Below the pieces are notes generated by a model that saw only the letters and a program-made list of their open reading frames with translations, made no database searches and had not been told where the DNA came from. DNA of 64,000 nucleotides, from the NCBI GenBank assembly GCA_003263775.1, contig JYJJ01000056.1:84747-148746 (forward strand), given 5' to 3'. Below are positions 57,580-64,000 of the stretch, piece by piece. The DNA is from Vibrio maritimus. GTDB taxonomy: Bacteria; Pseudomonadota; Gammaproteobacteria; Enterobacterales; Vibrionaceae. A program made the translations under genes and the position numbers. Position 1 is the stretch's first letter. Every line of letters starts with the position of its first letter.

Positions 57580-60500
57580 ATGCGTTTTACTGATATTTTC
57601 ATAAAACGTCCTGTTCTTGCGGTATCGATCAGCTTCTTGATTGCCTTGCTTGGCTTACAAGCAGTATTCAAGATGCAGGTACGTGAATACCCAGAAATGA
57701 CGAATACGGTTGTCACCGTGACAACCAGTTACTACGGTGCGAGTGCGACTTGATTCAGGCTTTATTACTCAGCCTCTGGAGCAAGCCGTTGCGCAGGCCG
57801 ACAACATTGACTACATGACGTCACAGTCTGTGCTCGGTAAGTCAACCATCACGGTAAACATGAAGCTTAACACCGACCCGAACGCGGCGCTGTCAGACAT
57901 TCTGGCAAAGACCAACTCGGTTCGCTCTCAGCTTCCTAAAGAAGCCGAAGACCCAACGGTAACTATGTCGACAGGTTCGACAACCGCGGTACTTTATATC
58001 GGCTTTACCAGTGATGAGTTGGCGTCGAGTCAGATCACCGACTACCTAGAGCGTGTAATCAACCCGCAGCTATTTACCGTTAATGGCGTATCTAAAGTGG
58101 ATATGTACGGCGGTATGAAATACGCACTGCGCGTTTGGCTAGATCCACTTAAGATGGCCGCACTGAAAATGACCGCAGCAGACGTGATGAACGTTCTGAA
58201 TGCCAACAACTATCAGTCTGCAACGGGTCAAGCAACGGGTGAATTCGTTCTGTATAACGGCAGTGCCGATACTCAGGTATCGAACACCGACGAACTGAAG
58301 AACCTTGTTGTGAGTTCAAGTGACGGCCAAGTGATTCGCTTAGGTGACATCGCGAAAGTGACGCTTGAGAAGAGTCACGATGTATACCGTGCAAGTGCTA
58401 ACGGCCAAGAAGCCGTAGTAGCAGCGATCAACGCCGCACCGAGTGCTAACCCGATCAACATTGCAGCCGATGTTCTTGAACTTCTTCCTCAGCTTGAGAA
58501 GAACCTACCAAGTAACATCAAAATGAACGTGATGTATGACTCAACGGTTGCGATCAATGAATCGATTCAAGAGGTTATCAAAACCATCCTTGAAGCGGCA
58601 TTAATCGTACTTGTGGTTATCACTCTGTTCTTAGGTTCATTCCGTGCCGTTCTGATCCCTATCGTCACTATCCCGCTATCCCTAATTGGCGTAGCCATGG
58701 TGATGCAGGCGATTGGCTTCTCATGGAACCTGATGACGCTGCTGGCGATGGTACTGGCCATCGGTCTAGTAGTAGATGATGCGATCGTTGTACTTGAGAA
58801 CGTCGACCGTCACATCAAACTGGGTGAGTCTCCGTTCCGTGCAGCCATCATTGGTACGCGAGAGATTGCGGTACCGGTTATCGCGATGACACTCACACTG
58901 GGTGCGGTGTATGCGCCGATTGCCTTGATGGGTGGTATCACGGGCTCGCTGTTTAAAGAGTTTGCTCTGACGCTCGCGGGTTCGGTATTTGTCTCCGGTA
59001 TCATCGCATTGACGTTATCGCCAATGATGTGTTCGAAGCTACTTAAAGCGAACGAGACACCAAACCGTTTCGAGCAGAAAGTGCATGATGTCCTTGATCG
59101 CATGACCGCTCGCTACGAGAAAATGCTCACAGCAGTGATGCTGCACCGTCCGGTTATTATCGGCTTTGCGATCATCGTGTTTGCCTCTCTCCCTATGCTG
59201 TTCAAGTTCATTCCAAGTGAACTGGCACCATCGGAAGATAAAGGCGTGGTGATGTTGATGGGTACGGGTCCGTCGAATGCGAACCTAGACTATCTACAAA
59301 ACACTATGAACGATGTGAACAAAATTCTGAGCGACCAGCCTGAAGTGGCGTTTGCGCAGGTGTTTACTGGTGTTCCTAACTCAAACCAAGCGTTTGGTAT
59401 TGCGTCAATGGTGCCGTGGAGTCAACGTGAAGCAAGCCAAGCTGAAGTGGCGAACCGTGTAGGTGCTCTCGTCGCTGAAGTACCGGGTATGGCTGTGACT
59501 GCGTTCCAGATGCCAGAGCTTCCTGGTGCAGGTTCAGGTCTGCCTATTCAGTTTGTTATCACGACACCAAACAGCTTTGAGAGCTTGTTTACTATCGCGA
59601 CTGACATCTGGGGTGAAGTACAACAAAACCCACAGTTTGTTTACTCAACACTGGATTTAAACTACGACTCAGCCACGATGAAAATCAATATCGACAAGGA
59701 CATGGCTGGCGCCTACGGTGTGACCATGCAAGATATTGGTATTACGCTGAGTGCAATGATGGCCGATGGCTACGTGAACCGTATCGACCTAAATGGTCGT
59801 TCGTATGAGGTAATTCCTCAGGTTGAACGTAAGTATCGTCTGAACCCAGAGTCGATGAACATGTACTTCGTACGCTCTGACGACGGTCAAGCTATCCCAC
59901 TAGGTAGCCTTATCAGTATCGATGTGGTTGCGGAGCCTCGCTCACTGCCTCACTTCAACCAGCTGAACTCAGCAACAGTAGGTGCGGTACCGTCACCAGG
60001 CGTGGCAATGGGTGATGCGATTGCATGGTTTGAATCGATTGCAGAAAGCAAACTGCCAAGCGGCTACAACCATGACTACATGGGTGAAGCACGTCAGTAC
60101 GTAACTGAAGGTAGCGCACTGTATGCAACATTTGGTCTGGCACTGGCGATCATCTTCTTGGTACTGGCTATCCAGTTCGAGTCGATTAAAGACCCATTCG
60201 TTATTATGGTCTCGGTACCGCTAGCGATTTGTGGTGCCTTGATTGCTCTCGCTTGGGGCGCAGCAACCATGAACATCTACTCGCAGGTTGGTTTGATTAC
60301 TCTGGTTGGCCTAATCACCAAGCACGGTATTCTTATCTGTGAGGTTGCCAAAGAAGAACAGCTTCTGCATAAGAAGAGCAAGATGGAAGCGGTCATGGAA
60401 GCGGCGAAAGTACGTCTTCGCCCAATCCTAATGACAACGGCGGCGATGATCGCAGGTCTTATCCCACTGATGTACGCATCAGGTGCGGGTGCAGCTCAGC

Positions 60501-60694
60501 GCTTTAGTATCGGTATCGTAATCGTTGCTGGTCTTGCGATTGGTACACTGTTTACGCTATTTGTACTGCCAGTTATCTACACCTACTTGGCAGAGCGTCA
60601 TAAGCCTCTACCTGTGTTTGTTGAAGACAAAGACTTAGAGAAAATTGCTCGAGTTGACGAAGCTTCAGCTGCATGCAAAGAGAATCGCGTATAA
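57580..60694 (+). CDS. vexB: RND multidrug efflux pump, two frameshifts
   Basis: About 1038 aa after repair. Starts MRFTDIFIKRPVLAVSIS after TTGGAGG. Twelve helices with two large periplasmic loops; proton-relay helix 4 contains GLVVDDAIVVLENVDRH (paired Asp), and helix 10 has Lys in LVGLITKHGILICEVAKEEQ. One-base deletions near 57748 and 57759 split the first 58 residues from the rest; repaired sequence reads YGASADLIQGFITQPLEQ. VexB-type pumps export bile salts, detergents and antibiotics. Followed by a strong terminator. Confidence 0.9.
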
Positions 60695-60741
60695 ACAGTT
60701 AATGTGATTCTACGTTGTGAGTTAAAAACAGCGTTACTTAG

Positions 60742-60767
60742 AAAAAGGCCACATTGTGGCCTTTTTT
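60742..60767 (+). terminator. Rho-independent terminator after vexB
   Basis: AAAAAGGCCACA and TGTGGCCTTTTTT form a perfect stem with a minimal loop and a T run. Confidence 0.9.
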
Positions 60768-60837
60768 ATTGCGCTAAATAACGACATTGCCCGGTGGATT
60801 ACATAGAATAGTGGGATTACTTAAGGAGTTACCAGAC

Positions 60838-61089
60838 ATGTTTGACCCAAAGAAACTTGAACAGATTGCTAAGCAGATTCACGACTCTATGCCACAACCC
60901 GTGAAAGAGCTTGGTGCGGATGTTGATCAGAAAGTACGTCAAGTGATTCAAGGCCAATTGAATAAGCTCGATGTGGTTAGCCGTGAAGAGTTTGACGTGC
61001 AGACTCAAGTACTACTACGTACTCGCCAAAAGCTAACGGAAATGGAACAAAAGCTTGCCGAGCTAGAGCAAAAGCTAGCTGACAAGTAA
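60838..61089 (+). CDS. ubiK: Ubiquinone biosynthesis accessory factor UbiK
   Basis: 83 aa from ATG 60838 after AAGGAG. BMFP-domain protein: amphipathic N-terminus [18 protein letters not shown] and C-terminal coiled coil ([21 protein letters not shown]). UbiK helps assemble the aerobic ubiquinone biosynthesis complex with UbiJ. The upstream 17-residue extension is rejected. Confidence 0.92.
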   Translation: MFDPKKLEQIAKQIHDSMPQPVKELGADVDQKVRQVIQGQLNKLDVVSREEFDVQTQVLLRTRQKLTEMEQKLAELEQKLADK

Positions 61090-61138
61090 CCATTTGTTCG
61101 CTGCCATCCGAGCACTAAGCTCGAATGGCACAGACAAA

Positions 61139-61170
61139 AGAAAGGGGCTACCGATTGGTAGCCCCTTTTA
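61139..61170. terminator. Bidirectional terminator between ubiK and ilvC
   Basis: AAAGGGGCTACC, GATT, GGTAGCCCCTTTT form a strong stem flanked by A and T runs, serving both converging genes. Confidence 0.9.
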
Positions 61171-61209
61171 CTATGTTGTGTTTACTTTTTTATCTAATTT
61201 TGGGTCGGC

Positions 61210-62693
61210 TTAGCCGCCTACAGCGATGCGCTTCATGTCTGTCATGTAGCCACGTAGCTCTTCACCGATGTACTCAACTGGGTGGTTACGGATAACGTCG
61301 TTTACTTCGATTAGTTTGCCGTTATCTACTTGGTTAGATGTCTCACCTAGACCTTTACCGATTACGTCAGTACCTACTGATGGCATGAACTTCTCGCGAA
61401 GAAGTGGTGTTGCTACGTTCGCGAATAGGTAGTTACCGTATTCTGCTGTGTCAGAGATTACTACGTTCATTTCGTATAGACGCTTACGTGCAATCGTGTT
61501 TGCAATCAGTGGTAGCTCATGTAGCGACTCGTAGTACGCTGACTCATCGATGATGCCTGATGCCGTCATTGCTTCGAATGCTAGCTCAACGCCCGCACGA
61601 ACCATAGCCACCATTAGGATACCGTTGTCGAAGTACTCTTGCTCAGAGATTTCTACATCAGACGTAGGGTAGTTTTCGAATGCTGTTTCAGCAGTCTCTG
61701 CACGCCAACCTAGAAGGTTCACGTCGTCATTTGCCCAGTCAGCCATCATAGTGCTAGAGAATTCGCCTTGGATGATGTCATCCATGTGCTTGTTGTAAAG
61801 CGGACGCATTAGGTCTTTTAGCTCTTCAGATAGGTCAAACGCTTTCACTTTCGCAGGGTTAGATAGACGATCCATCATGTGCGTGATGCCACCGAATTTC
61901 AGTGCTTCAGTGATGGTTTCCCAACCGAACTGAAGTAGCTTACCTGCGTAGCTTGGGTCGATGCCGTCAGCAATCATCTTCTCGTAACATACGATTGAAC
62001 CTGCTTGTAGCATGCCACAAAGAATTGTTTGCTCACCCATTAGGTCAGATTTAACTTCAGCAACGAATGAAGACTCTAGAACACCTGCACGGTGGCCGCC
62101 TGTTGCTGCTGCCCATGCTTTCGCGATTTCAAGACCATCACCTTGAGGATCGTTCTCTGGGTGAACAGCGATAAGAGTCGGAACACCAAAGCCACGCTTG
62201 TATTCTTCACGAACCTCAGTACCTGGACACTTAGGTGCAACCATGACAACCGTTAGGTCTTTACGGATTTGCATACCTTCTTCAACGATGTTGAAGCCGT
62301 GAGAGTAACCTAGAGATGCGCCTTCTTTCATTAGCGGCATTACCGTCTCAACCACGTTAGTGTGCTGCTTGTCTGGAGTTAGGTTAACCACTAGGTCAGC
62401 TTGAGGGATTAGGTCTTCGTAGCTACCAACAACGAAGCCGTTGTCTTTCGCGTTTTTGAACGATTGACGCTGCTCATCGATTGCAGCCTGACGAAGTGCG
62501 TACGACACGTCTAGACCAGAATCACGCATGTTCAAACCTTGGTTTAGGCCTTGAGCACCACAACCAACAATGACTACTTCTTACCTTTTAGGTAATCCGC
62601 TTCTGAAGCAAATTCAGAACGATCCATAAAACGACAACGACCTAGTTGGTCTAATTGCTCACGCAAGTTAAGAGTATTGAAATAGTTAGCCAT
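61210..62693 (-). CDS. ilvC: Ketol-acid reductoisomerase (class II), one frameshift
   Basis: About 494 aa after repair, the long class found in enteric bacteria and vibrios. Converts acetolactate to dihydroxyisovalerate with NADPH and Mg2+ in valine/isoleucine synthesis. N-terminal [14 protein letters not shown], then the Rossmann motif GCGAQG; metal-site acidic residues in [12 protein letters not shown]. One base is missing at 62577-62578, producing a false TAG in GKKVVIVG. ATG 62693 follows CAGGAGAG. Divergent from its activator ilvY. Confidence 0.96.
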
Positions 62694-62803
62694 AGTTGGG
62701 CTCTCCTGTTGAATTCTGTCCGTAGTGTCGATGCTTATCATCGAATGACTTCATACTAAAACAGAGACCCGATTGCTTAAAGTGATATATTCACAATTTG
62801 TTA

Positions 62804-62818
62804 TTGCAATTAATGCAA
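62804..62818. promoter_or_regulatory. Candidate IlvY operator
   Basis: TTGCA and TGCAA arms separated by ATTAA make a palindrome with the LysR T-N11-A pattern, within the divergent ilvC/ilvY region. Confidence 0.55.
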
Positions 62819-62838
62819 CTACCGATATCTTTAGTATT

Positions 62839-63729
62839 ATGAATATTAAAAGCCTTCAAGCGTTTATCCACCTTTGTGAGAGTAAAAGCTTCAGTAAAAC
62901 CGCGACAGCAATGCACGTCAGTGCCTCAGCGCTCAGTCGTCAGATTCAAAAGCTAGAACAAGACACCCATCAAAGTCTGTTCTTGCGTGATAACCGCTCG
63001 GTAGAGCTAACGCCAGCAGGCAAAAAATTACTGCCTATCGCCGTCAACATTGTGAGCGAGTGGCAGCAGTTTCAGTCAGACAGCCAACATGGAGAGCAGG
63101 AACTTCGTGGCAAGCTACGACTGTTTTGTTCCGTAACCGCAAGCTACAGCCATCTACCCGAACTATTAGCAGAATTCAGACTGCTCTATCCCTACATCGA
63201 GTTTGAACTCTCAACAGGCGACCCCGCGCAAGCAATAGACAAGGTCACGAATGACGAGACCGACATTGCTATCTCTGCTTTGCCCGAATTGCTTCCTGCA
63301 CGACTGGAGTTTGAGACCATTAGTGAGATCCCGCTATCCGTCATCGCGCCAGCAGGCGTCAGCAGCTTTGGTTCTGAACTTGCCGATGGCATGCCAGACT
63401 GGAATAAGATCCCGTTTATTGTCCCAGAAGCGGGCACCGCTCGCGAAAGAGCTAACCTCTGGTTTAAAAAGATGCGCATCAAGCCCAACATCTATGCACA
63501 GGTATCAGGTCATGAAGCCATTGTTAGTATGGTGGCATTGGGGTGTGGCGTGGGCATTGCACCAGAGGTCGTTATCGTCAACAGTCCGGTTAGAGACAAG
63601 ATCCAGCGTCTGAAACTAGAGCCCATTAAACCTTTCAAATTGGGGGTGGTGTGTAAACGTTCGAATCTCGATAACCCACTGCTTTCCGCATTTTGGAAAG
63701 TTGCTGAGAAGGTCTATATTCAACCTTAG
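62839..63729 (+). CDS. ilvY: LysR-family activator IlvY
   Basis: 296 aa from ATG 62839 (MNIKSLQAF). HTH SKSFSKTATAMHVSASALSR and the effector domain with PELLAEFRLLYPYIEFELSTG and ALGCGVGIAPEVV match IlvY, which activates ilvC when acetolactate or acetohydroxybutyrate is present. Divergent placement beside ilvC is diagnostic. The 22-residue upstream extension is not supported. Confidence 0.94.
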   Translation: MNIKSLQAFIHLCESKSFSKTATAMHVSASALSRQIQKLEQDTHQSLFLRDNRSVELTPAGKKLLPIAVNIVSEWQQFQSDSQHGEQELRGKLRLFCSVTASYSHLPELLAEFRLLYPYIEFELSTGDPAQAIDKVTNDETDIAISALPELLPARLEFETISEIPLSVIAPAGVSSFGSELADGMPDWNKIPFIVPEAGTARERANLWFKKMRIKPNIYAQVSGHEAIVSMVALGCGVGIAPEVVIVNSPVRDKIQRLKLEPIKPFKLGVVCKRSNLDNPLLSAFWKVAEKVYIQP

Positions 63730-63802
63730 TACAGCGGTGGTCGCATCAACCAATCTGTTGACTGCATATAGTGTGTACGGACGATATAAGTCGTTAAATA
63801 CG

Positions 63803-63834
63803 AAAAAGGCCCTGACCTAAGTCAGAGCCTTTAA
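63803..63834 (-). terminator. Terminator after tRNA-Trp
   Basis: On the minus strand AAGGCTCTGAC, TTAG, GTCAGGGCCTTTTT forms a stem with one mismatch and a T run, four bases behind the tRNA. Confidence 0.85.
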
Positions 63835-63837
63835 ATA

Positions 63838-63914
<77 letters not shown>

Positions 63915-63965
63915 AAAGTGTTATCTAATCTATGCTATTTAATGTCTTAAATCAACATGTTAGAT

Positions 63966-63998
63966 TAAAAAAAGCCTCGTCGTTAGACGAGGCTTCTT
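63966..63998 (-). terminator. Terminator of a gene beyond the right edge
   Basis: AAGCCTCGTC and GACGAGGCTT stem around GTTA (read on plus), with seven T on the minus strand. It ends a leftward transcript that starts outside the window. Confidence 0.85.
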
Positions 63999-64000
63999 AA

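Noticed and set aside
57580..57752. Separate 57-residue membrane peptide before the RND pump
   Set aside because: It is the normal N-terminus of the RND pump, split off by two missing bases.
61210..62535. ilvC as a pseudogene lacking its N-terminus
   Set aside because: The first 50 residues are present at 62540-62693 in another frame; one added base joins them.

Overview
The window looks like a piece of the main chromosome of a Vibrio species (Gammaproteobacteria, Vibrionaceae). The evidence is gene content and order that I recognise from the genus: divergent uspA and ftnA-uspB, rsmJ, prlC, rlmJ, gorA, an Arg-His-Pro tRNA operon beside cytochrome c5 and rep, a vexRAB-type efflux locus, ubiK, and divergent ilvY/ilvC. 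This synteny is from memory and was not searched.

Layout. 1-1539: end of a GH4 6-phospho-glucosidase and an aldo/keto reductase. 1670-13182 (minus strand): carbon-nitrogen hydrolase, a five-gene dipeptide-type ABC importer, a MocR/GabR-type regulator, gabT and gabD, with a divergent secreted serine hydrolase at 13473-16002. I read this block as one omega-amino-acid (GABA or 5-aminovalerate type) scavenging system joined by a repeated CTGGTACCAG-like operator. 16108-31212: mostly conserved core genes (FAD oxidoreductase, uspB, ftnA, uspA, EamA transporter, rsmJ, asnC, P-type Ca2+ ATPase, prlC, rlmJ, GST, gorA). 31488-39979: GH19 chitinase, then a Ser/Thr kinase, secreted protein and ECF sigma factor operon with a lipoprotein behind it (resembling the PknT/EcfP arrangement), an acyltransferase and a SPOR-like protein. 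40091-45489: a second peptide ABC transporter. 46144-51764: accessory stretch with a small membrane protein, an amidinotransferase-family enzyme, three LysR-type regulators and an outer-membrane barrel. 51983-52881: tRNA operon with tandem decayed 3' copies. 53178-63998: cytochrome c5, rep, vexR-vexA-vexB, ubiK, ilvC/ilvY and tRNA-Trp.

Quality warning. At least 22 single-base deletions interrupt 15 protein genes, including rep, ilvC, prlC and gabT. A 23rd shortens a G run in one of two near-identical tRNA-His genes. All restore with one added base, and many lie in short homopolymers. The best explanation is sequencing under-calls, so I annotate these as single full-length genes and give the break positions. 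They should not be read as pseudogenes until the reads are checked.

Most notable biology: the MocR-type regulator has Ser where the PLP-binding lysine should be and carries an extra C-terminal domain of about 100 residues; its candidate operators form two direct-repeat pairs, each with 23-base spacing, facing each other; the kinase-secreted protein-sigma operon has a secreted middle gene of unknown function; and the lipoprotein downstream has an inverted repeat that covers its ribosome-binding site.
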